NCBI GenBank assembly: GCA_964023205.1 | Contig: OZ026841.1 | Location: 32,564,399-32,628,398 of the forward strand | Direction of reading: 5' to 3' | From: Lutraria lutraria | Lineage: Eukaryota > Mollusca > Bivalvia > Venerida > Mactridae | Length of the DNA: 64,000 nt | In this document: in pieces, positions 35,134-44,887 of the stretch | Layout of the letters: the number at the start of each line of letters is the position of its first letter | Position numbering within the stretch: position 1 is the first letter of the stretch | The notes under the pieces: model-generated | Seen by the model: only the letters and a program-made list of their open reading frames with translations | Database searches by the model: none | Told to the model about the DNA's origin: nothing | Made by a program: the position numbers and the translations under genes

Positions 35134-36457
35134 GTCGGATTTTATATATCCAAATTATACTTAAATACAATATTTACGACTAATATATAATTCTTATCAA
35201 GCATTATGTTTGTGCAGTGAGTCATTAAAGCATTGTTCAGATAGACTTTTTTATTTCTTTGTATATCTTGTACTGTGCGTAAAATATGTCAGTCAAATAT
35301 CTAAATTTATTCGCCTGAAAAGAATCGTATTAAACAGAATTTAAATGGATTTGTAAACATGTTTAACTTTTTTTTCTTTTTTTTTTTTTGTTATAATTTA
35401 AATTTCCAGTGTCCTATATCTTATGTTTACCATATGTGAAGAGTCAGCCCCCTTAAATGAGATTGATTTGTTTTATTTTCCTTAAGGCATTCTTGTGCGG
35501 GCATTTCTGTAAATATAATGCCAAGATTTAATCTGAAATGTATGTGTTTGTTTAGTATGGACGTATTGAAAACCATTTGATCAATGCATGGAGCCAAAAT
35601 ATCCAAGTCGAAATTAATCTGCTTGTCATTTTAATTTTGTCAGCCGATAATTCATTATGGTTAACACACAGTCTGTCATTTCAGTATTTGTAATACTATA
35701 CTATTCCTAATACTTGAACGCCAAATACAACGATATGTAATAAACTTGCATGCCTTCTAAATGTTACATATATTCAATAATATAATTATATCACATGACA
35801 ATACAACATGAACCAATGTTCTAAGTACAATTGTCTCAACGTGTGGTTTGCTTTCATTGAGCTGTCTAATTATTATTTAAAAACAATTAAATTTCATTCC
35901 TCTGACATTTCTGCCTCTTAAGAATTCTTTCTCGCAAAAAACATTATCAAGAATGCAAGTCCATAGATTACTTTACGTCAATGAACTGCTGTCTTCTAAA
36001 TCCTATCATAGTTCCATTGTTGACAGGGAATGGAATAATTCAAGCTGTTCCTTAATTCCTATTTTACATTCATGACACATTTTAAGGATACAACATTACA
36101 GTACATGTTCAAACGGAATATCTACCCAGTACTTAACTACGAATTAACTCTTAAGTACGTTGTGATATTATTATACGTATTTCTTTTTAAATATTTTACA
36201 ATATGTCCATAAAATATATTTTAAAATGATGTTCGGGAAAAGCCTGCACTTAGTGGGTCAGTAATAACAAAAGCTATAACAAATGTCTAGCGATGCAAGT
36301 CCTCATGTTTTGCAATTGTAGCAACGTGTTCTCATTTCCTAACCTCATCGTCATAAAAGAAGTGCTTTTAACAGACTCTGTTGGTATTCAGCAATAGTCT
36401 TAGTACGTTTAGCTAGATATGCCTTCAATAAATATCTTCATCTCTTTGTTTTGGTAG
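35134..36457. other. AT-rich sequence, nothing recognised
   Basis: A long T-run lies near 35368-35390. No exon or element was supported. Confidence 0.45.
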
Positions 36458-36583
36458 GTTACCGAGTGTTGTCGCGAGACTGTCTGTGTGATCTGCGCCA
36501 ATAAGCCGTTGATTTATTGCTTTGGACAACATGGGCACAAACCATACTGGTGTGTTTGTGCGGACCATTTTTTATTTTGCAGT
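36458..36583 (+). CDS. RING/MDM2-like zinc-finger exon, cut at a LINE poly(T) tract
   Basis: The acceptor CTCTTTGTTTTGGTAG ends at 36457, and the TAG itself closes the frame upstream, so the frame opens exactly at the exon. The peptide has ECCRETVCVICANKPLIYC, then GQHGHKPYWCVCADHFLFC. The zinc-ligand order is C-x2-C-x7-C-x3-H-x-H-x4-C-x-C. CVIC...P...C...HGH...C..CA most resembles the RING of MDM2-type and related E3 ubiquitin ligases, which transfer ubiquitin to target proteins. The last cysteine pair of a full RING is not seen. The sequence passes straight into a T-rich tract (36584-36600) that I read as the 3' tail of the antisense LINE. It may be a broken exon, or the ligand pattern may belong to another zinc-binding family. 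Confidence 0.5.
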
Positions 36584-38060
36584 TTTTTTGTTTTTTTTTC
36601 ATTTGATTTATTTCGGTTAAGATACATGTACATACATACTACAAAACATCATAGCAGTTAATACAAATACAAATCAAATACAACTCACACATGGAATGAG
36701 ATCCATGATATGTTCATCTAAACCGAGGATGACACAGAAAAGAGAGGAGCTCTTACTTCCCTAGGGGTCCACTGTGTTAATTGCATGACAAGTAATACTT
36801 ATTACAACAATGTGTAATGACCGATTGCACTGGCATAAATGAAAAGAAAATATTATATGATATCATTAAATAACTATAGGAGCTATAAAATCTAAAGGAA
36901 GTTAAAAAGTAGCTGTACCAAAACATAAATGTTACTTATTATAAATAATAAACTTACCATAAAAACAAAATAATGATTATAAGAATGAAGGTAGCAAATC
37001 TTCTGACGGCAGACTTGAAACAGCCAGTCTGGTGGTATGTCAGATCTCTATGCCAGGAGGCAACTTATTCCAGAGAGAACAACATAAGAAGCAAAAAACT
37101 TTGACACAAAACCTAAGGAATTTCAGAAGCACCTTTGGTAATTGACCTTGTCGTATATGAATGTACAGAATCCTGAGAGACAAAAAGTTCCACCATATAG
37201 TCTGTGATAAGCCATGTATAACCTTAAAAACAGGATAAATAATAAACTGGTCTACACGTTCGTCAACTGGATGCCAGTTAAGATGTCGAAGAAGATGACC
37301 ATCTACCATATCAAAAACAAATCCTATCAGCATATTCTGAGTTGTCTGAAGCTTATCTCAGAGTGACTGAGTCAATCCAGGATACCACGCAAAACAAAGT
37401 GGCATTGAATAAGACATAAGATAATTATAACAAGAGGTTCTTTAGTATGCTGGGTAAGGTATCCTTCTTTACGATACAAATAGTTTAACCTAGTATTAGC
37501 TTTTTGCAATACAGACCCAGCCAATAGCACCAAGATAGGTAACGGACGATGCACTTTTGAAATTTGAGCCATTGCACGAAATACCTAGAGTGCAATTTGA
37601 CCATAGCCTATGTTTAGAACCAAATAAAATTTCAGTCTCACCAAGATGAAGTGAAAGCTTATTGTCAACCAACCACTGACTGACCAGCTGCAGATTCTCA
37701 TTAAGAGCTGATTCATTCCACAACTGAATACCAGAGACAATTATACCAGAATAATTAGCATATAAAGAATGTTTACTTTTTGACAACGGCCGACATATCA
37801 TTGATACAGACAAGGAGCAAAAGAAAACATAGAGTATGACCCTTGTGGTACGCCACAAGTCATTTGACCAGTTGATGAATATATCCCTGAAACATCGACA
37901 AATTGCTGTCTGTCTGAGAGTGTATAAATCGTAGTTTGTCCATCACTGTGTGGTAGGATAGGTCGTTTAGCATAGACGTTTCCTAGGCAATCCTATTTTA
38001 AGTCGAAATCAACATATCATACTGTATCAAGAATACTTTTTTGTGGCTACGTTAATCACC
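36584..38060 (-). pseudogene. 5'-truncated LINE with CGVPQG-type reverse transcriptase
   Basis: The poly(A) tail appears as T-runs at 36584-36600 on the plus strand, so the element reads leftwards. From 38060 down, the frames give a degraded 'AFDTVDH' region, then LSDRQQFVDVSGIYSSTGQ, TCGVPQGSY (RT motif) and LYANYSGIIVSG, where the catalytic YADD has become YANY. Next come LVSQWLVDNKLSLHLGETEI, VTYLGAI and LLRHLNWHPVDERV, with LWNKLPPGIEI at the end. These blocks in this order are the C-terminal half of a CR1/L2/Jockey-like LINE ORF2. Frameshifts lie near 37850 and 37500-37330. The endonuclease part is missing. Confidence 0.85.
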
Positions 38061-38217
38061 AACTCCCAAAACGACTTCCGAGCGATTAAATGTAGTGCGA
38101 AATTCGAAGCTTAGACCTTGAGGCTTATGCATCACTCAATAATAAATCGAAAACTGACCGAATAATAAAGTAAGGTGTCATCTTAAGAATCTCCAGTGGC
38201 AGGTTATCTCGTCGTAG
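38061..38217. other. Short spacer, nothing recognised
   Basis: This is the presumed 5' junction region of the LINE. I could not find a target duplication matching the sequence beside its poly(T) end. Confidence 0.3.
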
Positions 38218-38445
38218 GTGCTAAATGTTGTCGACAAGAAATTAGCAGCAATCATTCTTAATAAAGACGTCTGGTTGAAGTGCCATGGTAGTTATTATTC
38301 AAACCTCAACGTCGGTTTCTTTGACCGAATAGAGACATTGTCTCCAAAATCGAAATCTAAAATAATTGAGTGCACAATAGGCGCTCTGATTGACGTTCAA
38401 ATTTTGTCCTCGCGAAAACGAAGAGTTTTGATTAATTCTATTTAA
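38218..38445 (+). CDS. Candidate terminal exon or gene fragment, unknown protein
   Basis: An acceptor-like TTATCTCGTCGTAG ends at 38217 and an open frame of 75 codons follows to a TAA. The peptide starts VLNVVDKKLAAIILNKDVW, has HGSYYSNLNVGFFDRIE and SKSKIIECTIGALIDVQ, and ends SSRKRRVLINSI. Composition and codon variety look protein-like, and the segment is richer in GC than its flanks. I recognise no domain. It could be host coding sequence or a piece of an unknown transposon. Confidence 0.3.
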   Translation: MLNVVDKKLAAIILNKDVWLKCHGSYYSNLNVGFFDRIETLSPKSKSKIIECTIGALIDVQILSSRKRRVLINSI

Positions 38446-39129
38446 CCATTACAATCAGTGAGACGTATCTTTGTTCGTTTGAGAATCCAAAGTATTGGCT
38501 TACTTTAAAAACGACCATGAACCATTTCTTAGTTATGTACTGATGACCTAACTATTGTTGAAATTATTCTTATGTTTCGGTTCCCCTGTGGTAACATAAA
38601 GGCTGGGCAAAAAACTAGCCCCCCCCCCCCTTGTAGCTTTCTACTGACCGTTCTAAAGGCAGTACCTTCCACGAGACAGAGCAGCTCCGACTTTTCCTTG
38701 AGTCCATAACCAACAGGCATATTTCGTACATGTATCAAATACGGTAGACACATTCTACGGATATATAAATGTAATGTCTATAAGAAATTCGCCAAGACAA
38801 AATGCATGTCCCTCACATGTGCTAATCGGTTGGGCTAGAGCAGAGTATACGTAAATTCCAGCTGAAATACCTGATACCAAGTGATACAAATGAATTAATA
38901 AGAATAGCACTAGTTTCGGATGTTGTAATGTGTGTGTAAAAGCGATGATTTGTTTGGGTATTGTGTAATTGTGCAGTTATGGGTTGGTCTGGTTCAAATA
39001 ATTTAATCGGGACTGCTGTTACGGTGGCATTGTTTATGTATTGTTTAATTTCAATTAAGAATATCTATTTTACATCGATTGCAGAGTAAGTTCTTACAAT
39101 TTATATCAACTACTCTCGACGATTGCTTC
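38446..39129. other. Mostly unrecognised; poly(C) run
   Basis: A run of about 12 C lies at about 38619-38630. The minus frame across it (38529-38753) contains SELLCLVEGTAFRTVSRKLQ, which looks protein-like but has no splice context. Nothing else was seen. Confidence 0.35.
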
Positions 39130-39285
39130 CTGGGTTCTGACCAATAATCGCGCCGAAAGAAGGGACAGTGAAGGTTCCGGTCAAAGTCCACCACTGACGG
39201 GATTCGAACAAGCAGCCGAGTTATGTTTTGTTTGTTACTAGTATTTAATCATTGAGCCGATTTAACAATTAAGGAATAACATAAA
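39130..39285 (-). mobile_element. tRNA-derived SINE remnant
   Basis: On the minus strand an A-box-like CGGCTCAATGATTAAAT (about 39270) is followed by a strong B box, TTGTTCGAATCCCG, and then TCAGTGGTGGACTTTGACCG. About 20 extra bases separate the boxes. The anticodon region is not tRNA-like, so it is a SINE head or pseudogene rather than a tRNA gene. Confidence 0.5.
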
Positions 39286-39787
39286 AAAGTACAAACATAT
39301 CAAAGGACGCAAGAAATACTTTAATTATTATTATACCTATTGACTTAAAATTACGGTTAACAAGTATGACTTGATTAATTACCTTAACCATGCCATGGTT
39401 CACTCTACAGCCACTGCTGTTTTAAATAACCTAAGTATGTCAATGGTTCAAATGACCCGGCTCTGAATTTCTAACATCAAATTAAACAAAAAATCTTACA
39501 AATTTGTAATGTGAAAGCTGTTGACAAACGAACTAGCTGATTCTAAAACTCACATATCAACATGTATTAGCAAATCATTCTTACTAATCACGGTTCGTGT
39601 CAATAAATCACCACACGAGGACTGGGAAAAGCGTTAAATGCATATTGGGAGTATTATCATGGTACGGTCTACAGCCAAATATTAGTAATCATAAGTTTAG
39701 ATAAGTGCCCATGAAGTATCGTATTACATTAGATTGATATGCATCTTAGGATGTTAGAACTTGACCATCGATGAAATAACATCCTTA
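39286..39787. other. AT-rich sequence, nothing recognised
   Basis: No supported feature. Confidence 0.4.
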
Positions 39788-39956
39788 TAGAGGAAATACA
39801 CCCACTCAGGCAGTACATATGAGATATGGTATTGTCCAAATCGTGAAGCTATGAGAGGAAGACAGTTTCCAATACCAAACAGAGAAGGTACGCATTTTGG
39901 GTGTGAGCGAGAATATCAATCGCTGTGCGGATTGCGAAATGAATTAAACCGATGAA
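39788..39956 (+). CDS. Weak candidate exon, cysteine-containing peptide
   Basis: After ACATCCTTATAG an open frame without an ATG near its start runs about 55 codons: RKYTHSGSTYEIWYCPNRE, then RGRQFPIPNREGTHFGCER and YQSLCGLRNELNR before a stop. The cysteine and aromatic pattern suggests an extracellular domain but fits none I know. Possible donors are GTACGC or GTGTGA inside it. Evidence is thin. Confidence 0.22.
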
Positions 39957-40322
39957 ATAATTGCCAGTGTACATATTTAATGACAATTGAAAATGTTTTA
40001 AACGCGACATCCAACGCAATCACGCTGTGTGTGTAATGTGCAGCTAGGGACTGAATCTTAATGTGGTAAGTATTTTTAGAAATACTTAATAGATGCGTTT
40101 TGAAACAAGATGAAAAACAAGCTTTTTAACTACTTACAATTAAAATGATTATTGATGATATATATATATTAATACTGGTGACAGATGATTTTAGACGTTT
40201 ATTTCCGTTCATTTGGATTTTTCATTTAATAAAATAATGGCCGAGATGGTCAAATTTGTTATATTTATACGATAATATTAAATGAGTGATACTTGAAGTA
40301 TTTTTTTCTCGTGAATATTTGT
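39957..40322. other. AT-rich sequence with a short (AT)n run
   Basis: An alternating AT run lies near 40160-40171. Nothing else was recognised. Confidence 0.4.
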
Positions 40323-40450
40323 ATTTGCCGCACTTTACGCGAAATCTAAAAAGGATTGTTCCATGTTTAAATCTTGTAATGGTTACAGATATTTATTGCG
40401 ACCGAAACACAGTTGATAGTAACGAACAGTATAAGTGTTTTAAAAAGTAT
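40323..40450 (+). repeat. Duplicated segment, copy 1, with open frame
   Basis: This 128-base block recurs at 40867-40993 with six substitutions and one single-base gap near its end. In the shared frame both encode LPHFTRNLKRIVPCLNLV, then VTDIYCDRNTVDSNEQ and KCFK. Five of the six changes fall at third codon positions and four are synonymous. In both copies the frame ends at AAA followed by GTAT, which could be a donor. The domain is unknown. Just downstream a phase-1-like EGF-style start, DPCLSNACLEDENDC, follows TTTTGTGCAG (about 40473), but no complete EGF follows. Confidence 0.6.
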
Positions 40451-40866
40451 CTGCAGTATTCTGTTTTGTGCAGATCCTTGTCTGTCTAACGCTTGTCTGG
40501 AAGATGAAAATGATTGTATGTTGAAAAGCGAATCTTGGTTTACAAAACTGTCAAGCTCTGAAATAAATTATTTTGAGAATATGAATAATTTGAAATGTTA
40601 ATGATAAGTTTTAATGACATATTCTCTACTTCATCACATAGAAAAAAATATTGATTGAATAATCGTATGGATCATGACAAGTAGATGTTTGTTTGAACAT
40701 TACTAGATTGTCATATTGCCTTTCTGTATAAGACTTTTAGAAAATGAACGATTAAAGTCACATTAGCTTTTTGTTAAAAAACATATGCAAAAAACAAGCA
40801 ATTGCTTATATTATCCCAAGGTAATAATTACCGACGAAACGAGCCCCTTTTCTTCGAAAAACACTC
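40451..40866. other. Spacer between the duplicated segments
   Basis: It holds the possible EGF-like fragment (about 40473-40601, plus), which ends at a stop after NNLKC, and otherwise AT-rich DNA. Confidence 0.3.
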
Positions 40867-40993
40867 ATTTGCCGCATTTTACTCGAAATCTAAAAAGAAT
40901 TGTACCATGTTTAAATCTTGTAATAGTTACAGATATTTATTGCGACCGAAACACAGTTGATAGTAACGAACAGCATAAGTGTTTTAAAAGTAT
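40867..40993 (+). repeat. Duplicated segment, copy 2, with open frame
   Basis: This is the partner of 40323-40450. Its frame extends upstream to an ATG-bearing stretch (MQKTSNCLYYPKVIITDET) from 40785. The two replacement differences from copy 1 are Met to Ile and Tyr to His. Confidence 0.6.
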
Positions 40994-41795
40994 AATTTAA
41001 AAAGTTATTGTTTTTGTAAACTGGAAGTATGTAGAATTGGTGACGTCACTGTATGACGTGTAAACAACATGAATGCGGGGCAAACACAGCTGTTCTACAA
41101 ATAGTTTTTTTTTCAATGATACTGAAAAAAATACGATAAATGTTTTGGAAACATTTTTTCTTGCTATAATTAAGTATGCACGGGAGGAGAACACATCGGA
41201 TTCCTCTGTAATAGGACAAACAGAAACTATTAAGACCGATAAATCTATTTGCTTCTGGAACTGCTAGACGCGCAATATTGTTTATGTTGACCTTAGTACT
41301 ACGTTTATCTATATCAGTCATGCAACTGTTATACTAGTTCCCGTTTCATGTCGCGGTGCAAGTCTAAGTAAAGTCAGTTTCCATGACTACGTTCAGTACT
41401 TTGATTATTCTTATGTCACGTGTTTATGCACTGATGTCACGCAGTGTCAAACCGCCTTGTCGTATGCAACAACTTAGCAAAGGCTTATTTGTTTAAACAA
41501 AATATCTACGTCACTAGTGGCCTGTTGATTGACGTAACCTTTTAAGGTATACGTATGTTCGTGAATTCCGGTAAACGATTTGGTCTTGGTCCGATAAATC
41601 GATTTAAATCCAAATTTTTTTTCTGTTCAGACCCATTTAAGGCAGGACCTCCGTTAGGTAGTATTAAAAAAGAATTCTGATTATTTTTGTGAGGGATATT
41701 GCTATGATCGGTGTCGATTGCTTTGTGGACTGTTATGTTGTAATGTAAGGAAAATTTGTAATGCTATGAACGTTTTTGTATGTATAATTTATATA
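40994..41795. other. Intergenic or intron sequence with CRE-like sites
   Basis: A perfect TGACGTCA at 41041-41048 and a half-site TGACGTG at 41054-41060 stand just before a short frame starting at the ATG of 41069 (11 codons). No other feature was seen. The pair may be a CREB/ATF site, but nothing proves a promoter. Confidence 0.3.
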
Positions 41796-42175
41796 GGATT
41801 AAACTTTCATTTCTGGTCGTTTATCGATGTGTAAACTCCCTCAGACCTCATAACACATTGAATAAAGCCCGAAGGGCTTTATGTGAAATGTATGTCATGA
41901 GGTTTGAGGGAGTTTACACTTCGATAAACGACCAGAAATGAAAGTTTAATCCTTTTATTTCCAATTAAATTCAGTTGTATTATTCAATTCTTACAAATGT
42001 CGGACATGAACTCCTAGAACTCTTTAACTGGTAAATGTAGTCCGTCGACGATGCACAGAAACAAAAGGTTTCCGATTGAAAAGGAGTTTATCGAAGTGTA
42101 AACTCCCTCCATTGACCAATCAAAATGCGTAGATTTGTAAGAATTGGAAATAATGTAAATTGAATTTTGTATTAG
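41796..42175. mobile_element. Nested foldback element
   Basis: A left arm (41796-41853, GGATTAAACTTTCATTTCTG and onwards) and a right arm (about 41891-41952) are reverse complements with about four mismatches. At the centre is a perfect 9-base stem with a GAA loop (41862-41882). Outside lie a second opposed pair (TTATTTCCAATT and TCTTACAAAT at 41957-41997, with their complement at about 42127-42155) and another short palindrome, GGAGTTTA...TAAACTCC, at 42090-42113. No coding capacity. This is probably a foldback or MITE-type element. Confidence 0.75.
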
Positions 42176-42334
42176 TGCGCGTATATTACTGTGCGACTTG
42201 ATTGATTTATGATCATCTTATCTGTAAGGTAACGGACATTTGTGTTTCCTTGGAAATTTGTTGTATGCAATATACATAGTTCTGTTTGCTGTTTTCCTGA
42301 ACCGATTAGAAATCAGTCTATATGTCACAAAGAG
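42176..42334. other. Spacer, nothing recognised
   Basis: No supported feature. Confidence 0.35.
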
Positions 42335-42420
42335 GTGATCGGTGGACTAGTGGTAATTAGCTAGACTACTAAACGAAAGGCCGTCACAGCAGAGGGTTAG
42401 GGTGTGTTACGGAGCCTGGT
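42335..42420 (+). mobile_element. tRNA-derived SINE head (degenerate)
   Basis: TGGACTAGTGG near 42351 is a good A box, and GCTAGACTACTAAACGAAAG follows as in an anticodon arm. The B-box place (GAGGGTTAGGGTG) is poor. It is a decayed SINE or tRNA pseudogene. Confidence 0.4.
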
Positions 42421-42945
42421 ACATGTCTGGTTCTCCAGTTTGTTTCTTTCCCTCTTTCTTTGTTGGTCCCGAAAAGATCATAGCTGTGGTTAAGGCCGTT
42501 GAGCAAAATATGATAGTAAATGTCACAAAATTCTCTCGTTCGAATTATGGACTAAATTCCATTGAACACAGTGTTATTTTATAACTACGAGTATTATAGG
42601 CAAAGAAAATTCAATTTTATTTTATATTATTCAAAATATTTGAGACACAATTCACCAAATAAAGAGCACGTGTCATTATGCTGCTGTATGTTCTTGCTTG
42701 CAGTGTGTCGATAGCAGCGCAAAGTTGACATAAATCACTCGAATGTACCGATTGAATTACCCTGAACAAATAATCCAATTCAAATTTATTTCATTGTATT
42801 ACACAGATGACGAAAATCGATGACGACACAGAATAATTCACGTGAACAAAACGTGATTTCACCGGTCACAAGAACCTAAAATTGACAAAAGAACATTTAT
42901 TTTTACTTTGTACTACTAGTATTTTAACTGTCGATTGAATTTGGA
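42421..42945. other. AT-rich sequence, nothing recognised
   Basis: The frame at 42402-42584 (plus) overlaps the SINE and has no domain. Confidence 0.35.
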
Positions 42946-43425
42946 ATCAGGTGAGCTTTTAGGATCGATGAATGTCCATCAAGAGTTATGGGCCCTTGAC
43001 TTACATACATGTAATTTGCTATATTTAGCTTGTTTACACTCTATCGCCTTCATTTATTCACCAATCCTAATCATATTGTCAGGAAATGTGTATAACCAAG
43101 AGATCTTGGACAAGTTCAATTATGGGCGGAATCGGACCAAAACTTCAAGAGTTATGGGCCATTGACTTAGAAAATTTGTTATATTTTAGCTTGTTTACAC
43201 TCTAGTGCCTTCATTTATTCACCACAACTTCAAGAGTTATGGGCCCTTGGATTCGAAAGTTTGCTGCGTTTTAGCATGTTTAACAGTGGTATACCTTCAC
43301 TGTTGGTTTTGATTTCAAAATCTACTAAAAATGGGTTATACGAGATGGAAACTATATTATCTGGTCATTAATTATAGTGCCTTTGTTCTCAGGTGAGCGA
43401 TAAAGGGCCATATTGTCCCTCTTGA
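42946..43425 (+). mobile_element. Pearl/Helitron-like non-autonomous element with tandem core
   Basis: Three units begin with CAAGAGTTATGGGCC at 42980, 43146 and 43231. The first period is 166 bases, and the second unit has an internal deletion. Units share TTAGCTTGTTTACACTCTA and CTTCATTTATTCACC. TCAGGTGAGC occurs near the left edge (42949) and at the right end (43390), where it is followed by a hairpin (AGGGCCATATTGTCCCT) and CTTG. Bivalve 'pearl' elements and their Helitron relatives have such tandem cores and a hairpin terminus. No protein is encoded. Confidence 0.65.
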
Positions 43426-44769
43426 TACATTACCTTCGTGACTCTCATACTTAAATAATATTATAGTGATAAAAAAATAAAAAATAGGTCCTGTGGGTAT
43501 TTTGTTTTAAAAAAGTCATACTCTCCGATGTATCTAAAAGACTTTATTAATTACATTCTTGTAAATGCGTTTGGCCGCATAAAAAGGTGAATCTTAAGAG
43601 GTCAGATTCGCCCAAGTCGACTTTGCATCCTCTTAATGTATATGTTGTAAAAGAGAATGCAAATCAATCACACATCGGGAAGTACTTATATACTATGGTA
43701 TCCAGGTGGGAAAATGTATATTTTTATAAAACTTAGATAATTTAGTCTAAATGAATGTCAGGCTGGTAGTTGATATCCATCAATCCCGATTATTCTTGAT
43801 CATCAGTACCCTATTCAATATATTATAAAAATAATAATCTTACAAATTAAGTATTTTAAAAATCTATTAAGTCGAAATAGCTACATTCTTAACTTGTTAC
43901 TAATAGTTTACTGTTTAGTAAAGTAGTAACATACAAAATTTCATTAAAATAGCCTACATGTATTGTTATATTGTTTAACATTGTTTATATAAAAAAGCAA
44001 AGAAAGGTTATTCTGTTAAAGATAGTGAAAGCTCGCACATATATGGGAACATCCTGGTTGGTAGGATAAACAAACTCAACAACTCGAAAGAATATCAAAA
44101 TAGAAAGTAAAGTTTTGAAAAAAAATGACACTAATAATCTTAGTATTGCCATTACATATAAGCTCTGCTGGTTATATGTCTATAAAAATGAGGTTCTGAC
44201 TGAAATATTTCCAACGTATGTTTATGTCATTGATACCAAAAATGTTAAACGCTATGACGCATCATGGAAGGATATCTTGATAAAACTATTTGAACCATGC
44301 TCAATATAACCAGCCAATGTTAACCAGTCAGCTTATTATATGAGAAATTAGCTGTAGTTACGTAACGTATTGTGGATAATTTATTTATCAAATCTTAATA
44401 TATGATAATTGTATTGGTGTACCTCAAGTGTACATTATTCTCCCTGGTTATGGCAATAAATCGGTCAACTTTCAGTAAATCTAATTACCTCTTTCCGTTA
44501 GGAATAGAGATGCATACAAATGAATCCGAATCGAATGCCTTTTATATGTCGTCATGGTCTAAAGACATCGAACAGTGACTTGTCTATAAATTAGGAGTGC
44601 TATAGGTGGTGTACAAATCTACGAAAGTAGAAACATTGTGTGGTTGAATAAGATTGTCATTAAACTTCAGCAATAGAACTTTGATAGAGAAATCCTCGTG
44701 GAAAGTTAATATTTTCTCCTAGCTAAGCTTTAAGTTTCACAACTCACTTAATACTAAATGTTATTGCAG
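43426..44769. other. AT-rich sequence, nothing firm
   Basis: The frame at 44115-44309 (plus; contains FPTYVYVIDTKNVKRYDASW) looks mildly protein-like after an AATCTTAG, but support is too thin for a call. A short hairpin pair (CTTAAGAGG and CCTCTTAA) lies near 43590-43640. Confidence 0.35.
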
Positions 44770-44887
44770 CAGGAGATTCGAATAATTACTTCAAGAGTTC
44801 ATCACAGTCGATTGTTAGATTATTTGGTATAACACCGGATGACCCAGTGCTAAAAATTGAAAAATCTCCACTTAATGGAACACTTGG
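44770..44887 (+). CDS. Candidate internal exon with NAGNAG acceptor, unknown protein
   Basis: The acceptor GTTATTGCAGCAG offers two in-frame AGs three bases apart (exon start 44770 or 44773), a NAGNAG site that would add or drop one residue. The donor is CTTGG|GTAATA after 44887. The single useful frame reads GDSNNYFKSSSQSIVRLFGI then TPDDPVLKIEKSPLNGTL. The frame hits a TAA right after the donor, as expected of a true boundary. Phases are 1 at the start and 2 at the end. The peptide looks like part of an extracellular or large modular protein, but I cannot name the family. Confidence 0.45.

Noticed and set aside
38619..38630. Poly(C) run as a functional element
   Set aside because: Simple homopolymer, probably slippage or a sequencing-sensitive tract.
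40413..40601. EGF-like domain (DPCLSNACLEDENDC)
   Set aside because: The first three cysteines are spaced like EGF and the acceptor phase fits, but the second half of the domain is missing before the stop.
41862..41882. Rho-independent terminator
   Set aside because: The perfect stem-loop is the centre of a larger foldback in animal DNA, with no T-run after it and no bacterial gene context.
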